NCBI GenBank assembly: GCA_028687585.1
Contig: JAQTZV010000019.1
Span: forward strand, 38,659 to 102,658
DNA length: 64,000 nucleotides
Source: Desulfuromonadaceae bacterium
GTDB lineage: Bacteria; Desulfobacterota; Desulfuromonadia; Geobacterales; Pseudopelobacteraceae
Direction of reading: 5' to 3'
This document shows positions 50,300 to 58,767 of this stretch, piece after piece. The first letter of the stretch is position 1, and each line of letters starts with the position of its first letter. A program made the translations under genes and the position numbers. Under the pieces are notes generated by a model, which saw only the letters and a list, made by a program, of their open reading frames with translations, was not told where the DNA came from and did not search any database.

Positions 50300-52096
50300 T
50301 CAAGTTTCTCCTTGATATTTTTGCATAATGGTACATTGCCGCCAACCACGCACCGAGTTGACCAGCCAGACCGTATCAGCAGCCTGCAGGTCGTTCAGCG
50401 TCAGAACCGTCTCGCGGACGGCGCCGACCTCGATCAATTCTTCCCGCAGCACCCCCGGCAGCAAGCCGCAATCAAGCGCCGGAGTCAGCAGTTCACCATT
50501 CAGGGCCAAAATGATCGTCGTGTAACTACCCTCGGTTAACTCGCCACGTTCATTGCGGAAAAGCACATCGTAACACCCCGGATGGGCTCTCAATTGGTCA
50601 TCATACAGGTGCCGACGGGTTGTTTTGTGGTACAGGAACGGATCAGCAGAATTGACCCGTTGCAGTGACAGCGCAAATTTTGCGGCATGTGTGGTGTCAT
50701 TCGAGGCACTGATCGGCTGTGATACAACGGTGATGCTGCCGTCAGAGGCGAGCTGGACGCGCACTTTATGGACTCCCGAAAGTCCGTGTCCAATGTGTTG
50801 AAGCTGCTCGCGCACAGCAGCGGCGTCGAAGGGGAAGCCAAAATAGGCCGCAGAACCGGCCAGGCGCTGCAGGTGGCGCTCCAGCAGAAGATACCCCTGA
50901 TGGTCGAAACGCACTGACTCAATCAGACTGAATTCGCTGCAGTCACGAGTCAAAAAGGCACTCTTGTCAAGACATTCGCTCAGTTCATTCGCCCCACGAG
51001 AATCCCAGGTGATGCCGCTGCCGACACCGATCGTGGACTCACCGGTGACCGCATTTACCACGGCAGTGCGAATGGCAACACTGAAGACCGCATCCCGCCC
51101 GGGAGAGAGATAACCGATGGCGCCGCAATAGATGCCTCGCGCCCCCCCTTCCAACTCGTTGATAATCTCCATAGTGCGCCGCTTGGGAGCCCCGGTGACC
51201 GAACCGCAGGGAAACAGCGCCCGAAAGATGTCTGTCAGCCCGGTCTCTGGCCTGATCCTGGCGGTGACCGTAGAGGTCATCTGATGAACGGTCGGAAAAG
51301 TTCCTACTTGAAAGAGCGCCGGCACCTCGACGCTCCCGGTTTCGGCGATCCGGGCAAGATCGTTTCTCACCAGATCGACGATCATCAAGTTTTCAGCCCG
51401 GTCCTTGGCGCTGGCGGCCAAAAGGTCCCGTTGCCGCCGGTCGTCATCCGCACGCGGCAGACGCGGAGCGGTACCTTTCATCGGTTTCATGGTCAACAGG
51501 CCATCGTCCAGGGAAAAGAACAACTCCGGAGAGGCTGAGAGGATGCGGTGCGTTCCGATGTCGAGCCAGGCACAAAAAGGCGCCTGCTGGTTGCGGCACA
51601 TTCTGCGGTAAAGCACAAAAGGATCGCCGCTGATGCTGAAGCGCTGCCGGGTCGTAAAATTGACCTGATACGTGTCGCCCCGCGCGATAGCCTCACGGAT
51701 GTTGTCCAACGCGTTCAGGTACTCCGGTTCACTGATGGCCAGTTCGGGCGTCGAAACCCGGCAGTCATTGGCCGTGATAGAGATTGATTCACCGGTACAG
51801 TCAATTCGTTCGGCAAAAACACCGAACCAGACAAGAGGCAGATCAGTCTTTCCGCTGGCAGGCAAATCAGGATTCAGCCCGGAGGCTGCTTCGTAGGCGA
51901 CGAAACCGGCGGCGTGTCTGCCGCAGGCAACAGCCTGTTCAACCTCTGTCAATGCTGTGGCAACCTGATCAGGAGTTTCCGCCCGTATCACTGCTTCAAG
52001 ACCGCAGAAGCGGTATGAGCGGGAGTTTGAACCTTTGGTAAAGGATTCCAGCAGCACGTCCGACCGATCCGGAGATGATTGTTGTGGCTTTGCCAA
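50300..52096 (-). CDS. pabB: Fused aminodeoxychorismate synthase component I / aminodeoxychorismate lyase (PabB-PabC)
   Basis: 598 residues. Residues about 1-375 are the chorismate-binding PabB domain (ITANDCRVSTPELAISEPEYL, GVGSGITWDSRGANEL, GSVTGAPKRRTMEII). Residues about 385-598 are a class IV aminotransferase-like PabC domain that releases p-aminobenzoate (KTTRRHLYDDQ, ELTEGSYTTII, CGLLPGVLREELI). It makes p-aminobenzoate for folate. TTG start, six bases after cobT and one base before bzaF, so it is an internal member of the cobamide operon. Some family enzymes use different ring products. Confidence 0.92.
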   Translation of the reverse strand: MAKPQQSSPDRSDVLLESFTKGSNSRSYRFCGLEAVIRAETPDQVATALTEVEQAVACGRHAAGFVAYEAASGLNPDLPASGKTDLPLVWFGVFAERIDCTGESISITANDCRVSTPELAISEPEYLNALDNIREAIARGDTYQVNFTTRQRFSISGDPFVLYRRMCRNQQAPFCAWLDIGTHRILSASPELFFSLDDGLLTMKPMKGTAPRLPRADDDRRQRDLLAASAKDRAENLMIVDLVRNDLARIAETGSVEVPALFQVGTFPTVHQMTSTVTARIRPETGLTDIFRALFPCGSVTGAPKRRTMEIINELEGGARGIYCGAIGYLSPGRDAVFSVAIRTAVVNAVTGESTIGVGSGITWDSRGANELSECLDKSAFLTRDCSEFSLIESVRFDHQGYLLLERHLQRLAGSAAYFGFPFDAAAVREQLQHIGHGLSGVHKVRVQLASDGSITVVSQPISASNDTTHAAKFALSLQRVNSADPFLYHKTTRRHLYDDQLRAHPGCYDVLFRNERGELTEGSYTTIILALNGELLTPALDCGLLPGVLREELIEVGAVRETVLTLNDLQAADTVWLVNSVRGWRQCTIMQKYQGET

Positions 52097-52101
52097 TTTT
52101 T

Positions 52102-53154
52102 TTACCCTTGCGCCACTCCAGCCTGTTCAAAGGTCGCCATTTCCTTCAGCACTTTCACTCCCGCCTCGATCAGTGTCATGGCCAATGCGGCACCGGTCCC
52201 TTCACCCAAACGGAACCTGAGATCAAGGATCGGCTCAACTCCGATCCGCTCAAGCATGAAATTATGGCCGATTTCAACCGATTCATGGGCGGCAAAGATA
52301 TAATCACGCACGTTGGGATGAAGCTCCGAGGCGACCAAAGCACCGGCAGTGGAAATAAAGCCGTCGATCACTACCGGTATTGAATTGGCCGCGCACCCCA
52401 GCACCAGGCCGGCGATTGCCGCTATTTCCAGCCCCCCGACTTTTGTCAGGACATCAAGAGGATCACGCGGGTCCGGCTTATTGAGTGCCAATCCCTGCTC
52501 GATAACACGTATTTTGTTGGTCAGCGCCTCGTCGCCGATGCCGGTGCCCCGATGGGTAACGTCTGCTACCGACTTACCGGAAATTGCCGCAATTATGGCT
52601 GACGACGGCGTCGTATTACCGATGCCCATTTCACCGGTTCCTACCAGCCCTATTCCTTCGGCACGGCACTGTTCAGCCAGTTCGATACCGACGGCCAATG
52701 CGGCGAGTGTCTCGTCACGAGTCATGGCCGGGCCTTTGGCAAAATTCTTTGTACCACGAGCAACTTTTTTATGGACCAATCCGGCGATGCCTTTGAAGTC
52801 ATAGTCAACGCCGACATCAACAACCCGAACATCAGCCCCGACATGACGCGCCAGGACGTTTATCCCGGCGCCGCCGGAGAGAAAGTTCAGCACCATTTGC
52901 GGGGTTACCTCACGCGGAAACAGTGACACCCCCTCCTCCGTGACGCCATGATCTCCCGCAAAAGTAAATACGACCTTCTTCGACACATCCGGATTCGGAT
53001 TGCCGCTGATTGCAACAATGCGCCGGGCAAATTCTTCCAGCCGCCCCAGAGACCCCTGCGGCTTGGTCTTGTTGTCCAGCCGCGCCTGCGCCTGCTGCTG
53101 CAACTCCTCACTAACCGGTTTAATACGGGAAAGCGTGTCTTTAATAATGTCCAT
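52102..53154 (-). CDS. cobT: Nicotinate-nucleotide:dimethylbenzimidazole phosphoribosyltransferase
   Basis: Activates the lower-ligand base to an alpha-ribotide for cobamide assembly. 350 residues. Family blocks are [38 protein letters not shown] and the C-terminal [13 protein letters not shown] with the catalytic Glu. It probably accepts 5-hydroxybenzimidazole from the adjacent BzaF. It lies 23 bp after cobU. Confidence 0.97.
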   Translation of the reverse strand: MDIIKDTLSRIKPVSEELQQQAQARLDNKTKPQGSLGRLEEFARRIVAISGNPNPDVSKKVVFTFAGDHGVTEEGVSLFPREVTPQMVLNFLSGGAGINVLARHVGADVRVVDVGVDYDFKGIAGLVHKKVARGTKNFAKGPAMTRDETLAALAVGIELAEQCRAEGIGLVGTGEMGIGNTTPSSAIIAAISGKSVADVTHRGTGIGDEALTNKIRVIEQGLALNKPDPRDPLDVLTKVGGLEIAAIAGLVLGCAANSIPVVIDGFISTAGALVASELHPNVRDYIFAAHESVEIGHNFMLERIGVEPILDLRFRLGEGTGAALAMTLIEAGVKVLKEMATFEQAGVAQG

Positions 53155-53176
53155 GTAACACTCCTTTATGATGCTA

Positions 53177-53710
53177 TTATTTCAATTTCAGCGGAATCCC
53201 GCTGATAACTACATGCACCTCATCCGCCGCCGCAGCCAGGACCTGATTCGCCGTTCCGGCAATATCTCGAAACAGCCGGGCCAGGTGATTATCCGGCACA
53301 ATCCCCTGACCTACCTCATTGCTGACCAGAACCACCGGGGTGACCATGCCATGCAGCGTACTTTTCAAACGCTGGACATCTTCCTGAATCCGCTCTTCAC
53401 AATCATCCCCACTCTCTTCATACTTGAACAGCAGATTAGATAGCCACAGCGTCACGCAATCCACCAAAATCGCCTGATACCGGCCATCAGAGCGTGCCAG
53501 TGCCTGTGACAGACGAATCGGCTCTTCTATCGTATGCCACTCATTTCCACGTCGCTCCTGATGCCGCCTGACCCGTTCATTCATCTCGTCATCAAGCATC
53601 TGTGCCGTTGCCAGATACCCGAGTGGCTCCCCGAAATCCAACGCCAGTTTTTCAGCGAAACTGCTTTTACCGCTCCGCGCACCGCCGGTAATGAAGATTG
53701 TTTGTGCCAT
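53177..53710 (-). CDS. cobU: Adenosylcobinamide kinase / adenosylcobinamide-phosphate guanylyltransferase
   Basis: 177-residue bifunctional enzyme that phosphorylates and then guanylates adenosylcobinamide. P-loop [12 protein letters not shown] at the N-terminus; [24 protein letters not shown] and [11 protein letters not shown] are conserved family blocks. The catalytic His lies in EWHTIEEP. First gene of the operon, behind a terminator and a cobalamin riboswitch. Confidence 0.96.
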   Translation of the reverse strand: MAQTIFITGGARSGKSSFAEKLALDFGEPLGYLATAQMLDDEMNERVRRHQERRGNEWHTIEEPIRLSQALARSDGRYQAILVDCVTLWLSNLLFKYEESGDDCEERIQEDVQRLKSTLHGMVTPVVLVSNEVGQGIVPDNHLARLFRDIAGTANQVLAAAADEVHVVISGIPLKLK

Positions 53711-53751
53711 GCCGACCTCCCAACCCTGATAAACAGGATAAGTGCGTTAAC

Positions 53752-53790
53752 GAAGTTATTTTCTGCCTGAAAAGCGCAGAAAATAACTTC
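53752..53790 (-). promoter_or_regulatory. Perfect 15-bp inverted repeat in the cobU leader
   Basis: GAAGTTATTTTCTGC (53752-53766) and GCAGAAAATAACTTC (53776-53790) are exact inverted copies around a 9-nt loop. It lies between the riboswitch terminator and the cobU ribosome site. No T run follows on either strand, so it is not a standard terminator. Confidence 0.7.
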
Positions 53791-53800
53791 TAACTTACTA

Positions 53801-53837
53801 AATGTAAAAAGCCTCTGTCCGTGAAATGGGCAGAGGC
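53801..53837 (-). terminator. Riboswitch-controlled terminator before cobU
   Basis: On the minus strand GCCTCTGCCC (53837-53828), 7-nt loop, GGACAGAGGC (53820-53811), then TTTTTACATTT. A 10-bp stem with one G-U pair. It lies directly downstream of the cobalamin riboswitch and is probably its expression platform. Confidence 0.8.
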
Positions 53838-53904
53838 TCGAAAACCATGAATTCAGATACGCTCAGGCTTCGGCCCCTCGTTCCACGGAGGTCCCAAAAC
53901 ATAA

Positions 53905-54089
53905 ACGGAGTGGCAGGTTTCCTGGCTTCAGGGTCATCTTACTAGCCGCTCCTTCCCGGAAATATCCAGTGGCTCATTGCGGCGTTCATCACCTGATACA
54001 GTTGCGGGACAGCGAGGGATTCACACCCTCTTCCCTTTTACCCGTGCCAGCTACGGCACGGCACCAAAACCGTGTGGTGAAACAATTGT
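53905..54089 (-). promoter_or_regulatory. Cobalamin riboswitch
   Basis: Read on the minus strand the leader contains the B12 box GCCAGGAAACCTGCCAC near 53911-53927. It also has the GAATCCCTCGCTGTCCCGCA core and the GTGCCGTAGCTGGCACGGG stem near its 5' end. These are the known elements of AdoCbl riboswitches. It should shut off the cobU-cobC operon when cobamide is plentiful. Boundaries are approximate. Confidence 0.93.
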
Positions 54090-54096
54090 GTCGAGG

Positions 54097-54126
54097 TTTG
54101 TAGCAGAGTGTGTGGAGGAAAGTCAA
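54097..54126 (-). promoter_or_regulatory. Putative promoter of the cobamide operon
   Basis: Minus-strand TTGACT (54126-54121), 18-bp spacer, TACAAA (54102-54097). Transcription would begin near 54089, just before the first riboswitch stem. In 54127-54325, ahead of cheW, I see no clear promoter. Confidence 0.5.
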
Positions 54127-54325
54127 AGAGAAATTTATGCTGCCCCCTATTGAATGCAACGCCCGATATTCTTGCACTTACGCCAGAGGACGGTCATCAG
54201 TTATTCCCGATGCTAAACTTTTGTATGAAGAAATCAACATTGAATATTGCATCTGATGTTAGGAAGTGCTAAACAGAGCTCTGCCGTTGCTTTTACTCCG
54301 CTCCAATTACTAAATGGAGGGTCTT

Positions 54326-54754
54326 TTGAGCACACCTACTTTATGTACGAGCATTCAACTGGCCACATTTCTTCTCAATGGAGAAGAATATGGCATTGAT
54401 GTCATGCGGGTTAGAGAAATAACCAGTATGACGGAAATAACCAAGACAGCAAATTCCCCTCCTTACGTCAAGGGTGTCATCAACCTGCGTGGCTCCATTG
54501 TTCCCATCATATCCCTGCGGAACCGCTTCGGGTTTCCCGACATTGACGATGACAGCATGTGTTGTATTGCCGTTATGGACCTGAACAGTGAACTGACCGG
54601 ATTTATCATCGATGAAATCTCAGACGTCGTTCGCGTCAACAAAAGCGATATCCAACCACCCCCCATAGATACAGCCTTGCAACCGTGGATCGAAGGCATT
54701 CTTGATATTAATAAAAAACTGGTAGTCTACTTAAATCTCGAACATCTTGTATAG
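54326..54754 (+). CDS. cheW: CheW-type chemotaxis coupling protein
   Basis: 142 residues from the TTG at 54326, which has GGAGG five bases upstream; an ATG at 54314 contains that ribosome site and has none of its own. CheW fold: LATFLLNGEEYGIDVMRVREI, PYVKGVINLRGSIVPIISLRNRFG, GFIIDEISDVV and the ending WIEGILDINKKLVVYLNLEHL. It links chemoreceptors to CheA. No cheA is in the window. It opens an operon with hydrogenase genes and a soluble chemoreceptor, 13 bases before the next gene. Confidence 0.95.
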   Translation: MSTPTLCTSIQLATFLLNGEEYGIDVMRVREITSMTEITKTANSPPYVKGVINLRGSIVPIISLRNRFGFPDIDDDSMCCIAVMDLNSELTGFIIDEISDVVRVNKSDIQPPPIDTALQPWIEGILDINKKLVVYLNLEHLV

Positions 54755-54767
54755 AAGGGAGTTGTCA

Positions 54768-55262
54768 ATGGAGACAAGCCAGCAAAGGCTAGCCTTACAG
54801 GACGCCATGGTATTTCTGGGTGCAATTGCATCCGGCACGGAGCAGGCTATTGGTGAATCGGCCAACAGCATATCCTATCTGGCCGGGGTAAATCTTGGCA
54901 AAAAGATGTCCGCTGGAGTGCCTCAGACCAGCGATATCCTGGAGGCTCTTGATTCAACCAGAAAAGTTTTGGAAAAGAACGATTATCTCTGGCTGTTCGA
55001 AGCATTCAAAACCCATGATCAGGAAACAGTCGTCCAGGAAGATGATGAGGGCACTCATGTCATGCTTGTCTTTCGGGACTGTATGATCCGCCAGTCACTA
55101 TTCCGTTTTGGCCATACCCAGAAAGGTTCCCTCTGTAACATGATGTACGGCTTTTTTGCCGGCGCTCTGCAAAATATCATGGGCCAGGAGTCATCACTGG
55201 AAATCGTCCACGCCGGCGAGAACGCCTGCTATAAAAAGCTGACAATCAGGAGGGCGTCATGA
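54768..55262 (+). CDS. Hydrogenase-operon small protein A (V4R-like, Cys-containing)
   Basis: 164 residues from the ATG at 54768 (GGGAG upstream). Not firmly assigned. The second half has FRDCMIRQSLFRFG, KGSLCNMMYGFFAG and GENACYKKL, a pattern of spaced cysteines ending in a G-x-x-x-C block as in 4-vinyl-reductase (V4R) small-molecule-binding domains. It is clearly related to the protein encoded at 57875-58330. No signal peptide or membrane segment. It overlaps the hydrogenase small-subunit gene by four bases, so it probably acts with the hydrogenase, perhaps as ligand- or metal-binding sensor (inference). Confidence 0.75.
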   Translation: METSQQRLALQDAMVFLGAIASGTEQAIGESANSISYLAGVNLGKKMSAGVPQTSDILEALDSTRKVLEKNDYLWLFEAFKTHDQETVVQEDDEGTHVMLVFRDCMIRQSLFRFGHTQKGSLCNMMYGFFAGALQNIMGQESSLEIVHAGENACYKKLTIRRAS

Positions 55263-56209
55263 GCGAAGTCACCATCAACACCGAGTGGCTCAGTGATTGC
55301 TCCGGCTGCCATATCGCGATTGTCGATCTGCACGAAAAAATCCTCAATGTTCTGCAGGCGGTGAAAATTCAGCGCTGCCCGGTACTTACCGACATTAAGG
55401 ATTATCCACACGCGACCGTCGGCTTGGTATCGGGTGCTATCCGTAATGAGCATGACCGCCACGCAGCCATCGAGATGCGCAAATCATGCGATATCGTCAT
55501 CGCCTGGGGATCGTGTGCTGTTTTTGGCGGCCCGGCAGGAGCAGGCAATATCCACACCCCTGCTGAAATTGGTCGGGCGGTGTATCTTGAGAACAAAACC
55601 ACCACATCTGCCAATCCCCCCAGCAGTCAGGTTTCACCACTAGAGTCCGTTGTCTCCACTCTTGATTCTGTTATCGATGTTGATCTCTACCTGCCCGGAT
55701 GCCCCCCGCACCCGGCCTTTGTCTTTGAAGCCCTTTCTGCACTGGTTGAAGGTCGTCAACCGGAGGTTAACCGGCGCTCGGTCTGCGCAAAATGCAAACG
55801 GAGCATGGAAAAAACTGATGTAAGCGAGATACGGACAAACTCGGAAGGATTTCCGAATGCCGAGCAATGTTTTTTAAGCCAGGGGTATACCTGCATGGGT
55901 TCGGTTACCATTGACCGCTGCCTGGCCCCGTGCCCTGCCAACGGAATCCCCTGTACGGGTTGTGCCGGGGCAACAATGCAGATTCTGACGGAACCGAACA
56001 GGGATATCAGGACGGAAATTGCCGATCGCATGTCTCGTTTAACCAAAATCGATCATGATAAAATAGTGGTATCACTGGAACGAGCGGCCAAATCCCATTA
56101 TTCATACACCATGGCAACGACGATGATCGGCAGTAAGCCGACGTTTCATATCCGGAAATGGATTGATGATGAAAATGAAGATTATGAAGCCGGGAGGACG
56201 TCGGCATGA
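55259..56209 (+). CDS. NiFe hydrogenase small subunit (cytoplasmic, MvhG/HoxY-like)
   Basis: 316 residues, no Tat signal, so cytoplasmic. Proximal 4Fe-4S ligands are CSGC (residues 14-17), GSCAVFGG and LPGCPPHP. The C-terminal half supplies further cysteines for additional clusters (CAKC, ECF/YTC region, CLAPCPANGIPCTGC). The pattern follows group 3 and related cytoplasmic hydrogenases. AGGAGGG precedes the ATG. It overlaps the large-subunit gene by four bases. It passes electrons between the NiFe site and a partner; the nearby two-cluster ferredoxin is the obvious candidate. Confidence 0.92.
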   Translation: MSEVTINTEWLSDCSGCHIAIVDLHEKILNVLQAVKIQRCPVLTDIKDYPHATVGLVSGAIRNEHDRHAAIEMRKSCDIVIAWGSCAVFGGPAGAGNIHTPAEIGRAVYLENKTTTSANPPSSQVSPLESVVSTLDSVIDVDLYLPGCPPHPAFVFEALSALVEGRQPEVNRRSVCAKCKRSMEKTDVSEIRTNSEGFPNAEQCFLSQGYTCMGSVTIDRCLAPCPANGIPCTGCAGATMQILTEPNRDIRTEIADRMSRLTKIDHDKIVVSLERAAKSHYSYTMATTMIGSKPTFHIRKWIDDENEDYEAGRTSA

Positions 56210-57618
56210 ACAAGACCATTAAAATAGATCCGGTCACCAGGATAGAGGGACATGCCAAGGTATTCATCAATCTGGATGACAACGGCAATCTCGAAAACGC
56301 CGGGCTTGTCGTTAACGAACTGCGCGGATTTGAAAAGATTCTTATCGGCATGGAAGCTGACCGTATGCCGCATATTACCGCCCGTATCTGCGGCGTCTGT
56401 CCGACGGCTCATCATATTGCTGCATCTAATGCGCTTGACTATGCTGCTGGTGTTAAAGCTCCGCCTGCCGCCATGCTGCTGCGTGAACTTATGTATATGG
56501 GGCATATCATCCACTCGCACAGTCTTTCCATCTTTGTTTTGCAAGGGCCTGATCTTGTTATGGGGCTAGATGCGGATCCGGCTGTCAGAAATGTTGTCGG
56601 CATCGTTCAGGCGAATCCGGAACTTGCCAAAATCGCTCTGCGCCTCCGTACTATAGGGCAAAAGATTAACGAGATGGTTGGCGGTCGTGGGACGCATCCG
56701 GTTACTTCCGTTGCCGGAGGCATTACTTTTGTCCTGGACCAGGAGAAGAAAAAAATTATCCAGGAATGGATTACAGAAGCCCGCTCAATGCTTCCTGCGG
56801 TAGTACCCGCAGTCAAGGGACTGCTGCTCAATGCTCTGGACAAACATCCCGCGATGCTCAACGACTGGATCGCACCGTCATGGGGCCTGGGTACGGTCAT
56901 GAATGACCGGGTTTCCTTGATTGAAGGGCAATTGCGGGCGATTGACGAAACCGGCACGACAATGATCGAATTCGGAGTCGAAGATTACGACAAATATCTG
57001 GTGGAATCTGTCGTTGACTGGTCATACATGAAGAAAGTGCACATTAATCTTGATGGCATGCACGAATACCGTGTCGGTCCCATGGCGAGAATGAATGCTA
57101 TGAGAAGTTTTGGCACTGAAATGGCTGATGCAGAATATGGTGAATTTGCCAAACTCGGCGGCAGTCCCTGTCACCTGACCGTGTTCCAGACCTATGCCAA
57201 GCTGGTTGAAACCATCTGGGCGATCGAGCGTGCTGATGAAATCCTCAATGATGCGGCAATCTGGGGCGAAACTCGCGTACCGGTAACATTCAAAGGCGGA
57301 AGAGGCGTCGGACATGTTGAAGCACCGCGAGGCACACTGATTCATGACTACGAGATAGACGAGAATGGAATCATCCGCGCTGCCAATCTCATTGTGGCTA
57401 CCCAGCAGAATTATGCCATCATAAACCGATCCATTGAACAGGCGGCGCAATCACATGTCATTGGCAAGAGTGACGACACTGCACTGTTGAATGCCGTGGA
57501 ATTCAGCATTCGCTGCTATGACCCGTGCCTCTCCTGCGCCACACACGCCGTCGGCAGGATGCCATTGGAAATTGCCATCACCAGAGGCGGCGAACCCGTC
57601 AAGACCATTCGGAGGTAA
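56206..57618 (+). CDS. NiFe hydrogenase large (catalytic) subunit
   Basis: 470 residues with all four active-site cysteines: RICGVCPTAHH (N-terminal L1 motif, about residues 63-73) and DPCLSCATH (C-terminal L2 motif). After the L2 His there are about 23 residues (from AVGRMPLE), the peptide normally removed by a maturation protease, which is encoded three genes downstream. The enzyme should therefore be catalytically competent for H2. No Tat signal in the small subunit, no cytochrome b, NAD-diaphorase or Hdr-type gene adjacent. The hyp genes at 24505-28907 can mature it. Confidence 0.95.
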   Translation: MNKTIKIDPVTRIEGHAKVFINLDDNGNLENAGLVVNELRGFEKILIGMEADRMPHITARICGVCPTAHHIAASNALDYAAGVKAPPAAMLLRELMYMGHIIHSHSLSIFVLQGPDLVMGLDADPAVRNVVGIVQANPELAKIALRLRTIGQKINEMVGGRGTHPVTSVAGGITFVLDQEKKKIIQEWITEARSMLPAVVPAVKGLLLNALDKHPAMLNDWIAPSWGLGTVMNDRVSLIEGQLRAIDETGTTMIEFGVEDYDKYLVESVVDWSYMKKVHINLDGMHEYRVGPMARMNAMRSFGTEMADAEYGEFAKLGGSPCHLTVFQTYAKLVETIWAIERADEILNDAAIWGETRVPVTFKGGRGVGHVEAPRGTLIHDYEIDENGIIRAANLIVATQQNYAIINRSIEQAAQSHVIGKSDDTALLNAVEFSIRCYDPCLSCATHAVGRMPLEIAITRGGEPVKTIRR

Positions 57619-57623
57619 GCGCA

Positions 57624-57878
57624 ATGTCACTTGAAATAGCTATTCACGAACAATCGTGTCGTGGGTGTGAACTGTGTATCGACATCTGTCCTACCAAAGT
57701 TTTTGAACTGGATGAGGAAAAGCGGCTCTGCGCAGTCAAACACGCCGATGACTGCATTGCCTGCCTTTCCTGTGCTTATATCTGCCCGTCAAATGCCATT
57801 ACCCATACGGACTATCATGCGGTAAAAAATTTTTACCGTGATGCCGAATTCTGCCAAAGGATGGGTAAATTCCTATGA
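57624..57878 (+). CDS. Two-cluster (2x 4Fe-4S) ferredoxin
   Basis: 84 residues from the ATG at 57624 (GGAGG upstream). Two cluster motifs, CRGCELCIDICP and CIACLSCAYICP, are complete. The C-terminal 20 residues (YHAVKNFYRDAEFCQRMG) are extra. Five bases after the large subunit and overlapping the next gene by four bases. Likely electron partner of the hydrogenase or an added electron-transfer subunit. Confidence 0.93.
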   Translation: MSLEIAIHEQSCRGCELCIDICPTKVFELDEEKRLCAVKHADDCIACLSCAYICPSNAITHTDYHAVKNFYRDAEFCQRMGKFL

Positions 57879-58330
57879 ACACGACAGACTCCCAATATAT
57901 CCTCAATCTTACGCAAGAAGATTACCAAAAGGCTACGGTTGAAGTTGCCTTTCTGCTGGATGCCTTTGCCAGTACAATTGACAACATCATGGGTGGCAAT
58001 ACCGCTCCGGTCGGCAGGATTGCCGGGCGTGATACCGCAAGCAAGCTCCCTGTCCACCTGACGGATCCGACACTGGATGATATTATCAAACTGTTGGCTG
58101 AACAGATGCATGCCGGGTTTGATTTTACCCTCGACGGCACCGATCTGCTGTTCAAATCGTGCATCATCAGGGATATGTGTGCGGTTCGCAAGATTGAAAC
58201 CGGAGGGGCGCTCTGCCGTCTGTTCCACTCGTATTTTGATGGCATCATCAACGGACTTCTCTGTCGCCCGGTTAAATCAACCATTAATTCTGTTGGTGAC
58301 CTGTGTCGACTTCAGACCACTGTACAATAG
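57875..58330 (+). CDS. Hydrogenase-operon small protein B (V4R-like, related to 54768-55262)
   Basis: 151 residues, not firmly assigned. Shares with protein A the order F-x-x-C-x-I-R (LFKSCIIRD), G-x-L-C (GGALCRLFHSYFDG) and a final G-D-x-C (VGDLCRL); the first halves also align (AFASTIDNIMGG with AIASGTEQAIGE). Soluble, no signal. It overlaps ferredoxin by four bases and the protease gene by 28 bases. A duplicated pair on either side of one hydrogenase suggests both bind the enzyme or a common ligand. Confidence 0.72.
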   Translation: MNTTDSQYILNLTQEDYQKATVEVAFLLDAFASTIDNIMGGNTAPVGRIAGRDTASKLPVHLTDPTLDDIIKLLAEQMHAGFDFTLDGTDLLFKSCIIRDMCAVRKIETGGALCRLFHSYFDGIINGLLCRPVKSTINSVGDLCRLQTTVQ

Positions 58331-58767
58331 TCATCTGTATAGGCAATGAGCTGGTTGCTGATGACGCTGTCGGGTTTGAAATTTTCAATAGGCTTGCCGG
58401 ATGCGAGGCACGACTCGAATATTGCAGTGTAGGGGGGATCGATCTCTTGCCGATGCTTGAAGGTGAAACCGATCTTGTTGTTGTTGATGCCGTTCAACTT
58501 GGGGCGCTACCAGGAACTATTCACGTACTACCGTGGGACGCACTGCCACGAGACAGTAGCACCATATCCTCACACGGACTTGGCTTGCGTGAGACAATTG
58601 AGATCGGCACGACCCTGTATCCGGGAACTATGCCGGAGTGGATTACCTTGGTTGGCATTGAGGGGCGCTGTTTCAACCGCACCAGAGAATTTATGACCGA
58701 AGCGGTTCAGGCCGCTATAGATACAGCAGTTACTATCATTAAAGAACTTGTCGCAAGGGGGCACTAA
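58303..58767 (+). CDS. Hydrogenase maturation protease (HyaD/HybD/HycI family)
   Basis: 154 residues. Nickel-dependent endopeptidase that trims the large-subunit C-terminus. Conserved blocks are CIGNELVADDAVGFEIF with the first metal acid, VVVDAVQLGALPG with the second, and SSHGLGLRETIEIG with the His. GTG start at 58303 inside the previous gene. Its presence, together with the uncleaved tail on the large subunit, argues for a functional NiFe site. Confidence 0.93.
   Translation: MSTSDHCTIVICIGNELVADDAVGFEIFNRLAGCEARLEYCSVGGIDLLPMLEGETDLVVVDAVQLGALPGTIHVLPWDALPRDSSTISSHGLGLRETIEIGTTLYPGTMPEWITLVGIEGRCFNRTREFMTEAVQAAIDTAVTIIKELVARGH

Noticed and set aside
49372-50328. 318-residue plus-strand open frame over the ThiC-family gene
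   Set aside because: Antisense to a strongly conserved enzyme gene; long only because of codon bias.
54127-54325. Sigma-54 promoter before cheW and the hydrogenase genes
   Set aside because: No TGGCAC-N5-TTGC match with correct spacing was found on the plus strand.
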